Shown in pieces: positions 44,429 to 53,627 of a stretch of DNA of 64,000 nucleotides. The notes below the pieces were generated by a model. That model saw only the letters and a list, made by a program, of their open reading frames with translations. It did not search any database and was not told the origin of the DNA. Origin of the DNA: Paraktedonobacter sp039923935 (lineage in GTDB: Bacteria > Chloroflexota > Ktedonobacteria > Ktedonobacterales > Ktedonobacteraceae); the NCBI GenBank assembly GCA_039923935.1, contig JBDTBU010000195.1, positions 1 through 64,000 on the forward strand, in the 5' to 3' direction. Made by a program: the position numbers and the translations under genes. The stretch's first letter is position 1. Each line of letters opens with the position of its first letter.

Positions 44429-45436
44429 ATGGTTGAATTACACTGGCGCAACAAAGAGCTTGAGCAGCGCCCAGACAAGTCCGAGGCAAGCTTGCACACA
44501 CGCACCACTTACCCCAGTGTGGGCGAGATAACTGGTAATGCCCATAGTGCAGAAAATTGGCACAATCGACTGATTCAGGGCGAACGCGCAGAGGTGCTGA
44601 CGGCGCTGCTACCGGAGTTTGCTGGTCGTGTCGATCTCGCCTATATTGATCCGCCATTTATGACCGGACGCGACTTTATGAGCGGGTCTACGCTAGCGTA
44701 TAGCGATAAATGGCAGGGTGAATTGGACGCGTATTTGCCGTGGCTCGCAACAACGCTGCATCTACTACACCGCCTGTTAGCAGAGGATGGCAGCCTGTAT
44801 GTGCATTTGGATTGGCGTGTGGCTCATTACGCCAGAGTCCTACTGGACGAGATTTTCGGCACAAACTTGGATGGACGCAGCGCGGGCTTTCAAAACGAGA
44901 TTATCTGGCATTACCAGTCAGGCGGGCGGGCCATGCGACGTTACGCACGTAAGCACGATACCATCCTCTTTTATAGCAAATCCGCAGATTACTGTTTCCA
45001 CAGAGAACGCATCGGAGAGAAGCGCGGAACCAGCAAACGCAATCACATGCGCAAACATCTGGACGAGCACGGACAGGTCAACTGGAGCATCAAAACGCAC
45101 GGGCGTGTCTACACCTATTCTGAAGAGAGCCGCATGACCCCAGCGGACGTGTGGAGCGACATCAGCCATCTCCACCAGCGCGATCCCGAACGCAATGGTT
45201 ATGCTACCCAGAAGCCTGCCGCGCTACTCGAACGCATCGTACTTGCCTCCTCTGAACCGGGTGATCTCGTGCTCGACTGCTTCTGTGGTAGCGGCGTCAC
45301 TCCCGCCGTAGCCGAGCATCTCGCTCGACGCTGGCTAGCCTCCGACCAAGGCGACTTGGCTATTTCCTCTACACGCGCTCGCCTGCTAGCTTTGCCGGAA
45401 CGCACGCTGTTTGTGGAGCAGTTTCTCAAAGGTTGA
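44429..45436 (+). CDS. site-specific DNA methyltransferase (beta-class, DPPF type)
   Basis: This 335-residue enzyme has motif IV, DLAYIDPPFMTGRDF, at about 75 and motif I, LVLDCFCGSGVTPAVAEHL, at about 285. That order is of the beta class, which modifies adenine N6 (or cytosine N4). The TQKPAALLERIV stretch before motif I is typical. I see no restriction enzyme or specificity gene nearby, so it is either an orphan regulator-type methylase or a remnant of a system. Its stop codon is inside the terminator hairpin that follows. Confidence 0.88.
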   Translation: MVELHWRNKELEQRPDKSEASLHTRTTYPSVGEITGNAHSAENWHNRLIQGERAEVLTALLPEFAGRVDLAYIDPPFMTGRDFMSGSTLAYSDKWQGELDAYLPWLATTLHLLHRLLAEDGSLYVHLDWRVAHYARVLLDEIFGTNLDGRSAGFQNEIIWHYQSGGRAMRRYARKHDTILFYSKSADYCFHRERIGEKRGTSKRNHMRKHLDEHGQVNWSIKTHGRVYTYSEESRMTPADVWSDISHLHQRDPERNGYATQKPAALLERIVLASSEPGDLVLDCFCGSGVTPAVAEHLARRWLASDQGDLAISSTRARLLALPERTLFVEQFLKG

Positions 45437-45491
45437 GTGTTGTTTTGTAGGCATATACTGTGTAATAGGTGCCCACAAAACAACACTCAAC
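45432..45491 (+). terminator. hairpin overlapping the methyltransferase stop
   Basis: GTTGAGTGTTGTTTTGT (45432-45448) pairs perfectly with ACAAAACAACACTCAAC (45475-45491). After one mismatch the stem can continue with GGC/GCC. The stop codon TGA at 45434-45436 lies in the left arm. Confidence 0.65.
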
Positions 45492-45604
45492 TCTCTTTAT
45501 TTCCCCCTACTGAACACGCCCATTTCTGCCGATTGAAGATAGCAGGAGGGATGCCGATAGGAGAGGCTAGCACCTATCTGAGCAGAAATGGAGAGGTATC
45601 TTCT

Positions 45605-46045
45605 ATGACGCAGGCGTATAATCCAAAGTTTCCGCAAACCATCAGTGGTGCGCTCTACCCGCGCAATTATGTTGTGGCGGTCATTGATGACCTGTGGGAG
45701 GCACAAATGGCTGCACAGGCTTTTTTAGACGCGGGGTATGACGTGAGCGACATCCGTTTGATGGATAGTCACGAGGCGTTACAAAATATTGATGAACTGG
45801 AAGCCGGTAGAAACTGGTTTCAGCGTTTCTTATCCAGTTTTCAGGGTACTACCGACGAAACAGGTGCATCAGTTTATAAATCCGAAGCTCTAAGAGGGTA
45901 TCATATCCTCCATGTGCATGCAACCACGTCTGAGGAGGTCGAGAAGATTCGCGATATCCTGGAAGTGTATCACGCACATACGATCAAGTTTTTTGGACCG
46001 TGGTCTGTAGAGGATATTCCGCCCAGGCATGTGCAAACGCACTAG
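45605..46045 (+). CDS. stress-type hypothetical protein (YflT/DUF1269-like)
   Basis: This protein of about 146 residues starts at 45605 after GGAGAGG. The first 25 residues precede VVAVIDDLWEAQMAAQAFLD with DAGYDVSDIRLM, the pattern of 'general stress protein 17M'-like domains. A second half has YHILHVHATTSEEVEKIRDI. Such proteins are small and cytoplasmic with no known activity. The family call is from pattern memory. Confidence 0.6.
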   Translation: MTQAYNPKFPQTISGALYPRNYVVAVIDDLWEAQMAAQAFLDAGYDVSDIRLMDSHEALQNIDELEAGRNWFQRFLSSFQGTTDETGASVYKSEALRGYHILHVHATTSEEVEKIRDILEVYHAHTIKFFGPWSVEDIPPRHVQTH

Positions 46046-46069
46046 CTCCGCCTCTGGCAACATCCGAGT

Positions 46070-46109
46070 GACAAGCAAGAGCCTTCTATCTTACAAGCTC
46101 TTGCTTGTC
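46070..46109. terminator. bidirectional terminator hairpin
   Basis: GACAAGCAAGAGC and GCTCTTGCTTGTC form a perfect 13-bp stem around a 14-nt loop. It overlaps the last codons of the convergent DUF402 gene (stop at 46086). Confidence 0.65.
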
Positions 46110-46568
46110 GATGGGGAAAAACGGCTCGTGCCATGCGTGAATCAGTGCCAGCACATCCTGCAACCCCTGACGTGCACCACGGCGTTGCGCTTCTGTCAAC
46201 GTGGTCGCGGCGGCGAATTCCTCTTCATCCAACAGCAGCACCTCGCCAGATGGCTTGACCCAGACATCGAGCAGTAGATCGATCTGCTCGACGCGCTCCT
46301 CGCCAATCTGCGCGGGCATGGCAACATTGCAGTACCAACCTTTGCGCTGACCATGTGTGTCTGCAATCGCGAAGATATTAAACCACCGATCCGTGTAAAA
46401 ATATTCGCGAAAATGATCCCCAGGTTCAAAGATCGCATAGCCTAGGTCCATGCTCGGACGATTCCAGTGCGCGTCCAGAATCACTCCATTTTCGATATGA
46501 GCATGCACCTCTGCCAGATACCGCGTTTTTTCCTTGCCTTGGTGATTGAGTTTCACGACAGTAATCAC
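46086..46568 (-). CDS. DUF402 family protein
   Basis: This 160-residue protein has the DUF402 signature YTDRWFNIFAIADTHGQRKG, then WYCNVAMPA, EQIDLLLDVWVKPSGEVLLL and DEEEF. Conserved acidic residues and Tyr in this family act in nucleoside-phosphate or RNA hydrolysis (FAU-1 and Ntdp relatives). The exact substrate here is unknown. The start at 46568 follows GGAGGAAAAGT on the minus strand. Confidence 0.88.
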   Translation of the reverse strand: MITVVKLNHQGKEKTRYLAEVHAHIENGVILDAHWNRPSMDLGYAIFEPGDHFREYFYTDRWFNIFAIADTHGQRKGWYCNVAMPAQIGEERVEQIDLLLDVWVKPSGEVLLLDEEEFAAATTLTEAQRRGARQGLQDVLALIHAWHEPFFPIDKQELVR

Positions 46569-46687
46569 TTTTCCTCCGCATAGTTACCATGCAATGTATC
46601 TCACCCTATAGCGAGACGCACATTCAGCCTAATCAGGATGCGCCTCGCCTTCCAACTGTTTTACCAAAATGTCTTTGCTCGCCAACG

Positions 46688-46960
46688 CTAATGCAACACG
46701 GGAGAGAGAGCCACAATCAAGCTTACCACCAGTGCTACCAGGATGCCAGCAATCAGCAGAATACCAGCGCGGGCGTAACGCAAGCCGTAATCCCGCTCGC
46801 GCTGATCCATTTCAGAGACAGATTGCATCAGCAATGGTTCGTCCTTCACAGATTGCATATTGGCCCCAACTACGCCCCGTGTGTAGAGATACATACTCAA
46901 ACAATACCCTGCAATAATAAACGCGCTAAGCACAACTACTGTGAGCAGGAAGGTAACCAT
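46688..46960 (-). CDS. small two-helix membrane protein
   Basis: This 90-residue protein starts after AAGGAGACACCA. It has helices at about 3-25 and 64-86, with a hydrophilic stretch between them (VKDEPLLMQSVSEMDQRERD). The function is unknown. Confidence 0.68.
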   Translation of the reverse strand: MVTFLLTVVVLSAFIIAGYCLSMYLYTRGVVGANMQSVKDEPLLMQSVSEMDQRERDYGLRYARAGILLIAGILVALVVSLIVALSPVLH

Positions 46961-47120
46961 TGGTGTCTCCTTAACCAGACCTCCAGGTACTGACTGTTGT
47001 TTCAGATTGTTTCAATGCGTCCCAATAGTAGTGACGCAGTTCACAAACAAATATCAAATCGTCAGCAATAGGAATCTCGCAATGGCACAGGTCACCACCC
47101 TTGAGGTTATTGGTAGTATC

Positions 47121-47549
47121 TCACACAGACCCAGGTAAAACGTGGGTAATTGCTGAGACCAGGGTTTGCAACTTAAACGGCTTTTCCACCAGTCTTGCCT
47201 CTGGTGCAATGAGAAAAGCTAGGTTGATTTCAGCGCTTGTGGCTGCGGTACAGAAAATCAGCGGAAGCTCGCAGGTATATGGGTTATTGCGCAAAAGACG
47301 CGCAACTTCCAGTCCAGACATGTTTGGCAAGTGCAAATCAAGAATAAGCACATCTATGGGGAGCAAGGGAAATACTGTACCCTCGTACTTCGTGGGCGTT
47401 TGCCCAGAGGACGGGTCCAGAATGAAGAGCGCGTGCAAGCAATCAGACGCTTCCACGTAAATCGTCACGTCGTGTCCGGCGTAACCGAGCATGGTAGCGC
47501 TGAGTTTCGCAATGCGATGGTTGTCTTCCAGAAGGCCAACACGGGACAT
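47121..47549 (-). CDS. stand-alone response regulator receiver
   Basis: This receiver domain of about 142 residues starts at 47549, 8 nt after GGAG. It has LLEDN for the acidic pocket, DVLILDLHLPNMSG with the phosphorylated Asp, a Thr/Ala switch in FCTAAT and the Lys in VEKPF. There is no output domain and no kinase gene nearby. An insert of about 14 residues (LDPSSGQTPTKYEG) lies before the phospho-Asp strand. Confidence 0.88.
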   Translation of the reverse strand: MSRVGLLEDNHRIAKLSATMLGYAGHDVTIYVEASDCLHALFILDPSSGQTPTKYEGTVFPLLPIDVLILDLHLPNMSGLEVARLLRNNPYTCELPLIFCTAATSAEINLAFLIAPEARLVEKPFKLQTLVSAITHVLPGSV

Positions 47550-47819
47550 ATGCTTTTCTCCAGGCAGCATCCTTGCTTGGTTCTCTTTCTCTGTCCAATT
47601 GTAAAGGCTCTCTTAGATACTGTCAAGCGAATTCTCATGAAATTAGCTGAGAATGGATATTTGCTCGCTTGAGAAAGTTTGCCTATCGACGGATAGGTTT
47701 TTATCGGCTACAATCAGTGTGTACCACAGTACTTGTGTGTATACCTACTGCCTTGACAGCGAAAAACGCTAAAAATCCTCTGGTGCAAGCCAGGAACATC
47801 GATAAAAGAGTAACAAAAC

Positions 47820-48275
47820 ATGAGTGAACAAGAAACCGTGAATGCGTTTCCTGTCAGTGTCGTGCGCTACGGGATGGGGAAAGAGATCCAGTTGTATGCA
47901 GATGAACTGGTTGTGACGAGTCGGGAAGAGAGCAAAGAAGTGCGCTTGCCCCTGAAAACCGTCGAGCGTTTGACCCTGACGCCGGGCGATCCCAATCCCG
48001 CGAAGCTCGTGCTCCTGGCCGACCTCACCGATGGCTCAAGCATGTTGCTGGCTGAGGGTATGACCAATGCACGTGATTTCCGTGAGATGCTGCCCCATTT
48101 GACCGAGCTGTACCCGGAGATTCTACTTGATCCGCCGGATATGGCCGAACAGCTACGTCAAGCCCTGAACACCCGTCGCGCCTGGAGCTTGACCTGTTAT
48201 GGGACGATTATTCTCATGTGTCTCTTTCTTTATGGATTGTATTTGTTGGTTACGTTTATTGGCATGCATCGCTAG
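47820..48275 (+). CDS. tail-anchored hypothetical protein
   Basis: This 151-residue protein has a beta-rich soluble part with a PH-like feel (EIQLYADELVVTSREESKEV, then LPLKTVERLTLTPGDPNP) and one C-terminal transmembrane helix (about 126-146). The function is unknown. It ends 13 bp before the MBL-fold gene and is probably cotranscribed with it. Confidence 0.68.
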   Translation: MSEQETVNAFPVSVVRYGMGKEIQLYADELVVTSREESKEVRLPLKTVERLTLTPGDPNPAKLVLLADLTDGSSMLLAEGMTNARDFREMLPHLTELYPEILLDPPDMAEQLRQALNTRRAWSLTCYGTIILMCLFLYGLYLLVTFIGMHR

Positions 48276-48288
48276 ACTGGAGCATAGT

Positions 48289-49212
48289 ATGGAAATCAAT
48301 CAGGATATTCAGGAAATTCCAGCAATGAGTCCCGATCCACGTATTCGCGTCTTCCGGCGCATCCTGCATGGGTTGGAAGGCTTTGAGGGCATGGAGGTCG
48401 ATGTCTACGTGGTCCTGGGCGAACGCTACGTTGTGCTTTTGGATACGCTGCTCTGCCCGGCTGATATGGCTGCACTTATGCAGGTCATCGGGCCGGAGCT
48501 AGGCAATAGGCAGCTTCTCTGCGTCAATAGTCATGCCGATTGGGATCATGTGTGGGGCAACAGCTATTTCAGCGGCGAGCGGAGCGTGCCCATTCTGGCT
48601 CACGAGCACTGTTCGCAGCGTATGAACTCCGAGGCAGCACGCCAAAAACTGGCAGATCTTCAGGCTCGTGCTCCTGTCTTTCGCGACGTGCAATTGGTGC
48701 CTCCAAGCCTGACATTCAACGAGCAAATGACCATCCACGCTGGCGGTCTGACCATTGAACTGCTGCACGCGCCGGGACATTGCCCGGATCAGATCGTCGC
48801 CTGGCTACCTGAACTGCGTCTCCTGCTGGCCTTCGATGCCGTAGAAATGCCGTTGCCCTGTCTGAAAAATGCAGCCGGTGTTCCGCTCATGTTTGCCACA
48901 CTGCAACGTCTTATCGCGCTCAACGCACAGCGAGTACTCTGCTCACATGGTAATACCACCAGCCCAGCACTGATCTCAGAAAACCTGGCCTATGTGCGCG
49001 AGATCGAACGGCGTGCACGTTTGCTGCTAGCACACCACACGCCCACAGAGGCTGAACTGGAGCACGCGGCTGAACTCGTCGGCTATGCCTTTGATGAGGT
49101 GATTGCTCCTATTACTGTAGAGGTAGATCGGGCGTTTTATGCATCAGCACACGAGCAGAATGTCCGCGCAACGCTGCAATGGCTATCATCCCCTGTTGCA
49201 CATCAGTCATGA
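48289..49212 (+). CDS. metallo-beta-lactamase-fold hydrolase
   Basis: This protein of about 308 residues starts at 48289. The metal motif is NSHADWDHVWGN (HxxxDH). Later ligands are likely in HAPGHCPD (His) and LLLAFDAVEM (Asp), then LCSHGN (His). The N-terminal half resembles glyoxalase II-like MBL proteins. The substrate is unknown. Confidence 0.88.
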   Translation: MEINQDIQEIPAMSPDPRIRVFRRILHGLEGFEGMEVDVYVVLGERYVVLLDTLLCPADMAALMQVIGPELGNRQLLCVNSHADWDHVWGNSYFSGERSVPILAHEHCSQRMNSEAARQKLADLQARAPVFRDVQLVPPSLTFNEQMTIHAGGLTIELLHAPGHCPDQIVAWLPELRLLLAFDAVEMPLPCLKNAAGVPLMFATLQRLIALNAQRVLCSHGNTTSPALISENLAYVREIERRARLLLAHHTPTEAELEHAAELVGYAFDEVIAPITVEVDRAFYASAHEQNVRATLQWLSSPVAHQS

Positions 49213-49252
49213 AAAAGAGGAAGGTGGGTGATAGCTCTCTCAAGAAAGAAGG

Positions 49253-49894
49253 TCATTCTTGAATAATCAAGCGTAGTTTGCGTTTGAACACCTTCTCAAA
49301 GAGATCGGCCTTCTCATAGGCGTGCCCCATCTCTAGATCCAGGTCGGCTAACGGGCGCACTTGCAATGCGATGGTCCAGGTTTCGTCGTTGTAGAGTTCT
49401 TCGGGTGCGGAGAGATGCAATACGCGACCATCGTGGTTATAGTCCAGCGCGTCGGCGATGCGTATGAGCGCAGACAGTGCCGAGACTCGCTTACGTGCAG
49501 CCCTGTTCAACACAGCATATTCCGCGTGAGATGTGCTGGGCAGTGCTCGACGGTGATAACGGGCAATACAGGCGATTTCATGGCGTTCTGTCTCGGTGAA
49601 ATCGGGCAACGGTGTCTCTTTAATCAGGCGATAGCTGTGTTTATGATGGCGGCGTAGCTCGATCAGCATACCGGTATTATGCAAGAAGGCCGCGCGTGTG
49701 AGCAGACGTTGCGCCTCTTCATCCAGCTTGTGCAGCGGGCGGGTTGCGCAAAACAGTTCACCTGCCAGCCGCTCGACTTGGCGTGCGTGCGGCCAATCTT
49801 CCACCTGTAGCCCTCCACTGAGATACAATTCCTCAGACGTAGGTTCCGAACGTTGCCGCCAATCTAAATCCTCGCTAGGAAACGAGGTCATCAT
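49253..49894 (-). CDS. HD-domain protein of Ppx C-terminal type
   Basis: This 213-residue protein matches the HD domain found at the C-terminus of long Ppx/GppA phosphatases. AAFLHNTGMLIELRRHHKHS corresponds to AALLHDIG...HHKHSY in those enzymes, so the metal-binding Asp of the HD pair is Asn here. RISALIRIADALD-like sequence (VSALSALIRIADALDYNHDG) is conserved. The start follows AAAGGGAG. It is the third gene of a minus-strand unit with CHAD and Ppx-CHAD. It is probably a split partner of the Ppx protein. Confidence 0.85.
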   Translation of the reverse strand: MMTSFPSEDLDWRQRSEPTSEELYLSGGLQVEDWPHARQVERLAGELFCATRPLHKLDEEAQRLLTRAAFLHNTGMLIELRRHHKHSYRLIKETPLPDFTETERHEIACIARYHRRALPSTSHAEYAVLNRAARKRVSALSALIRIADALDYNHDGRVLHLSAPEELYNDETWTIALQVRPLADLDLEMGHAYEKADLFEKVFKRKLRLIIQE

Positions 49895-49980
49895 AAAACT
49901 CTCCCTTTGTATTTTTTCTCCGAGTATAGGTTAGAACTTCTGTTGATCTTCATAAACGCGAATTTGCTACGAACATCTTT

Positions 49981-50571
49981 TTACGTATCTGCATGCCTTG
50001 CCAGCATCGCCATGATCTCCTTGCGGAAATGACGTTGCTCAAGTTGGTCCCAATGCTGGCGAAAGGCTGTGTAGGATTGTTCACGGCGGCGCTCCTGGCG
50101 GCGTAAAAAGCTCTCTAGACCCTGACGTTCCCCAGCAGAGAGCGCGGGCGTATGTGTGGTATCCAAGAGGCTGTTGAGCATCTCCTGGCTGAGCAAGGTT
50201 TTGCGCTGTGTTGCTAACTCTGCCTCGCGTTTGCCACTGAGGGGTGTCGTCTCCTCTGCCTGAAGGGAGAGCCGTAGCAGGGCCAGCATGACCTCACTAT
50301 CGTGCAGCGTTCCCAGTTCATCTTGCAGATTGGCGAGTTCTTCCGCGATCCCTACGCTTGCTGTGGGTAAACAGTGCGCGAAAATTTCCAGGGTATAGCG
50401 CAACCGTTTGGCCGCGATGCGCATATCGTGTAGCTCCTGGATATTCGCGGGACTTCCTACATAACCAGTGTAGGCATAGAGGTCCGCCAGCCGCTCGCGG
50501 GCAATAATGCGTGCGTTTTGTGCGCTGGATGCCTGGGTCTCTAGCCCGGTAATCGCTCGTGCTTTCGCCAT
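49981..50571 (-). CDS. CHAD domain protein
   Basis: This protein of about 196 residues has the CHAD helical-bundle motif LHDMRIAAKRLRYTLEIF followed by LQDELGTLHDSEVML, rich in conserved His, Arg and Lys that bind polyphosphate. The start codon overlaps the stop of the Ppx-CHAD gene by one base (TAATG), so translation is coupled. The N-terminal GLETQASSAQNARIIARERL is a helical lead-in. Confidence 0.88.
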   Translation of the reverse strand: MAKARAITGLETQASSAQNARIIARERLADLYAYTGYVGSPANIQELHDMRIAAKRLRYTLEIFAHCLPTASVGIAEELANLQDELGTLHDSEVMLALLRLSLQAEETTPLSGKREAELATQRKTLLSQEMLNSLLDTTHTPALSAGERQGLESFLRRQERRREQSYTAFRQHWDQLEQRHFRKEIMAMLARHADT

Positions 50572-51968
50572 TAATTGTCCGTCCCTTCGCGTACGCAAGC
50601 TTTTATTTGATCCTCTAGCTTTTTCCCATCCAGACGGCTCAGCACTACCGTTAGCTCTTGCTGTTTCTGTTGGCGATACGCGTGTAGCCGCTCTACCAGC
50701 CGGCGTACGCCTTCCTGCTCTTCCTCGCTCACATTTTCCAACTGCTCATAGAGATGATGGAGCATCACGTCGGTATCACGCGCTTCCCCCAACGCATCGG
50801 CCACTTTTTTTATCTTACGATAGACCTTTTTGAATAATGTGCGGTCACAGCATGATTGATAGGCATCTAATGCAGCACGTAGGCGGCGCGAGGCCACACG
50901 CATCTTATGAACTGCCTCGATATCCTCATGCTTGAGCACTTCAGCAGGCCATTCCAGCATTGTATGCAGGCGTTCCAGCAGCACAGTACGCGCGGATTGC
51001 GCGAAGCTCTCCTCAGTTGTTTCCTCTTTGCCAGCCTCTCCCAGCCAATTTTCGCCGAAACGCGCATAGGCGAGCAAAACGCCCTCACGGATGCCATGCG
51101 GGCTAACCACAATCTCGTGGATTTGGAGCCGTCGCATTACATGCGCAATAATCAATGTTCCAGCCAATAAGATGCGTGCGCGTGCCAAAGGTTGTTTGTA
51201 GAGGTTCGCGATATCTGTGGTTTCCAGAGCGCTCAGTAGACCTTGGCAACGTGCCAGATCTTCCAGCGAGAGCCGCCGAGGCTCAATCGGACGGTGAAAA
51301 GCCTCCTGTACCAGATAGCATAACGAATTCGCACTACCTCCTGTAACAATCAACGTGGGGGCGCGTTGTTTTATGGGGACACCACGCAAATACGTTTGCA
51401 GGAAGGTCTCGGCTGCCTCGATCTCACCCGAAGTTGGCGGGTCGCCAGAGAGGTAGCGGTCATGCAGCCAGCCGGAGCCAATCGGTAGCGAGGTGCGCCA
51501 TACGAGATGCATCTTGCGAGCAAAGGCCAGCTCTAAGCTGCCGCCGCCCAGATCCATCACCCCTATCTGCTCATGTTCGCCTGCCTCATAGGTCGCGCCA
51601 AAGAACGTCAGTGCCGCCTCAGCCGCTCCACTAATCAACTGCATCTCCAGGCCTGTCTGCTCTTTCACCGTTGCAATAAACTCGGAGCTATTACTGGCTT
51701 GACGGATCGCCTCAGTGGCTACCACAAAGATACGTGTGGCCCCATGCTGTGCAGCTAGAGCCTGATATATTTGCAGGGTGGCAATAGCAGCTTGAGATTT
51801 TGCGGGCGAGATCGCGCCTGTCGCCGTCACACTCTCCCCAATGCGCACCATTTCCACCTCGTCCGCCACAATTTCCAGCGTATCAGGGAAACAGCGAGCG
51901 ACCACAATATGGATCGTATTGCTGCCCACATCGATGGCGGCGCACATGGGAGCCGAGCGGGTTTTCAT
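50571..51968 (-). CDS. Ppx/GppA phosphatase fused to a CHAD domain
   Basis: This 465-residue protein joins a Ppx/GppA domain (about 1-305) to a CHAD domain (about 325-460). The phosphatase part has AIDVGSNTIHIVVA (phosphate loop), FVVATEAIRQASN and MDLGGGSLELAFA with TGGSAN. The CHAD part has VHKMRVASRRLRAALDAY and LGEARDTDVMLHH. It should break down polyphosphate or (p)ppGpp, with CHAD binding polyphosphate. The HD domain that long Ppx proteins carry is absent here but appears as a separate gene at 49253-49894. No polyphosphate kinase is in the window. Confidence 0.9.
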   Translation of the reverse strand: MKTRSAPMCAAIDVGSNTIHIVVARCFPDTLEIVADEVEMVRIGESVTATGAISPAKSQAAIATLQIYQALAAQHGATRIFVVATEAIRQASNSSEFIATVKEQTGLEMQLISGAAEAALTFFGATYEAGEHEQIGVMDLGGGSLELAFARKMHLVWRTSLPIGSGWLHDRYLSGDPPTSGEIEAAETFLQTYLRGVPIKQRAPTLIVTGGSANSLCYLVQEAFHRPIEPRRLSLEDLARCQGLLSALETTDIANLYKQPLARARILLAGTLIIAHVMRRLQIHEIVVSPHGIREGVLLAYARFGENWLGEAGKEETTEESFAQSARTVLLERLHTMLEWPAEVLKHEDIEAVHKMRVASRRLRAALDAYQSCCDRTLFKKVYRKIKKVADALGEARDTDVMLHHLYEQLENVSEEEQEGVRRLVERLHAYRQQKQQELTVVLSRLDGKKLEDQIKACVREGTDN

Positions 51969-52221
51969 AGAGCTGCCTTTCTCAGTGTAACGTGAGTAAC
52001 GTGTAGAAGCGTAAATAAACGCAACTATGCTCCTGGCGCTAGTATATGCAGGATGTTGACTTTATTATAGCACGCTTGATGAACTCAACTGGTGTCAGTT
52101 TATGACGCTGGCAAGCATGTGCACGACATTTTCCGGGCCTGCAAAAAAGGTCTTCTATCCTCTTGACAGAATTTTGGGAATGCTGTATTATAAACCACGT
52201 CCAAGAGGACAAACACACCGC

Positions 52222-52305
52222 GCCGAAATGGTGAAATTGGTAGACACGCAACGTTCAGGGCGTTGTGCTCGAAAGGGCATGGGGGTTCGAGTCCCCCTTT
52301 CGGCA
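52222..52305 (+). tRNA. tRNA-Leu (CAG)
   Basis: The cloverleaf is complete. The acceptor GCCGAAA/TTTCGGC has A as the discriminator base. The D-loop has GGTAGACAC. The anticodon stem CAACG/CGTTG holds the loop TTCAGGG, with anticodon CAG. A long variable arm (TGCTCGAAAGGGCA) and the T-arm GGGGGTTCGAGTCCCCC follow. CCA is not encoded. An integrase gene ends 105 bp downstream, so this tRNA is a likely attachment site. Confidence 0.97.
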
Positions 52306-52409
52306 TCCTTCTTTATTGAGAGGTGGCCTCAGGCAAGGAGAGAAGCGGCTTGGGGTAGTTGGGGATGGCCTACAAAAAACGCTTTACGACAATTTTTACG
52401 ACAGTTTGC

Positions 52410-53627
52410 TTATCCCTCAGAATGAGCACGTCCTGGCATTTCCTTTTCTTGTTTTCCCTTCTTTGACCCACTCTTTTCAATCGCCGCATTTAGCTTGTAG
52501 ATCGCATCTTGATGCATGCCGGGGAGGACATGGGAATAAATGTCCATGGTCATTGAGATCAGGCTGTGACCAAGAATTTCTTGTACCACCTTCGGATGGA
52601 CTCCAAGGCTGAGCAAAAGGGTCGCTGCACTGTGGCGCAAGTCATGGAAGCGAATATCCGGCAAATCGGCTTTCTTCAAGAAAACTTTCAGTCGATCGAG
52701 GATGTCCTTTGTTGGATTCAGGTGCGTTCCTAGAGATGTGCAGAACACGTAGTCATGTTCTTGCCAGTACATTCCAGCTTTCTTCCTTTCTTCTCTCTGG
52801 CGCACACGATGCTCTTCCAATGCTTTGAAAGCAAAGGAAGCGATGACGATGGTACGTCGGCTTTTCTGCGTTTTTGTTTCTGCTTCCTCATATCCTTTCC
52901 CAGGCAGTTTACTTGGAATCCGTGAAAGGATTCGACGCACCTGCAACGTTTCTTTCACCAAATCAATGTCCTGCCATTTGAGACCCATGATTTCTCCACG
53001 TCTCATACCAGTCGCGAGCGCGAGTTTAAACAACGCTTCCAGGCGATGCCCCTTGACAACTTCCAGCAGTTTCTGTATTTGCTCTAACGTTAATGCAGTG
53101 ACCTCAAACTGCTGTTCACGAGGCGGAGTGACCGCGTCACACACATTTCTTGCAATAAGATTCCACTTCACAGCAGTATCCAGAGCTTTGTGTAACAAGC
53201 TATGAAAGCCAATCACTGTTGATCCGGAAAGTCCGTCTTGTAACTTCTTTGCATAAAAGGCTTGCACATGCTGTGCCGATAAGCTCTGTAGCTTGTGACG
53301 ACCCAACACTGGAAGAATATGAAGGCGCAGGATCTCCTCATATCGCTCATAGGTGCGAGGCCGAATACTTTGTTTTTGTGTGTTCTCCAGCCAATCGGTT
53401 AAAAACTGCACTAACGTTTGTTGAGGAGCAGCAATAAATGTGTTCTGCTGTACCTCATACAGAGCTTTCCGCAATTTCTCCCGCGCTTCCTTTTGTGTTT
53501 TCGCATAGAGCGTTTTCCGCTTGCCCTCTGCGGTGGTAAATGTCGCTGCGTAGGTACCATTTTGACGCTCATAAATCGTACCTTCACCGTTCCCGCGACG
53601 ACCGCTCTTCTTGCTCCGGTTTTCCAT
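52410..53627 (-). CDS. int: tyrosine site-specific integrase
   Basis: This phage-type integrase has about 405 residues. An N-terminal arm-binding region (GNGEGTIYERQNGTYAATFT) is followed by a SAM-like core-binding domain (about 65-160) and the catalytic domain: Arg in ATGMRRGEIMGLKW, HDLRHSAAT, LGHSLISMTMDIYSHV with the Tyr nucleophile. The start at 53627 has AAAGGAAGA upstream. Its 3' end faces tRNA-Leu, and the small excisionase-like gene lies upstream on the same strand, as in integrated elements. Confidence 0.94.
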   Translation of the reverse strand: MENRSKKSGRRGNGEGTIYERQNGTYAATFTTAEGKRKTLYAKTQKEAREKLRKALYEVQQNTFIAAPQQTLVQFLTDWLENTQKQSIRPRTYERYEEILRLHILPVLGRHKLQSLSAQHVQAFYAKKLQDGLSGSTVIGFHSLLHKALDTAVKWNLIARNVCDAVTPPREQQFEVTALTLEQIQKLLEVVKGHRLEALFKLALATGMRRGEIMGLKWQDIDLVKETLQVRRILSRIPSKLPGKGYEEAETKTQKSRRTIVIASFAFKALEEHRVRQREERKKAGMYWQEHDYVFCTSLGTHLNPTKDILDRLKVFLKKADLPDIRFHDLRHSAATLLLSLGVHPKVVQEILGHSLISMTMDIYSHVLPGMHQDAIYKLNAAIEKSGSKKGKQEKEMPGRAHSEG

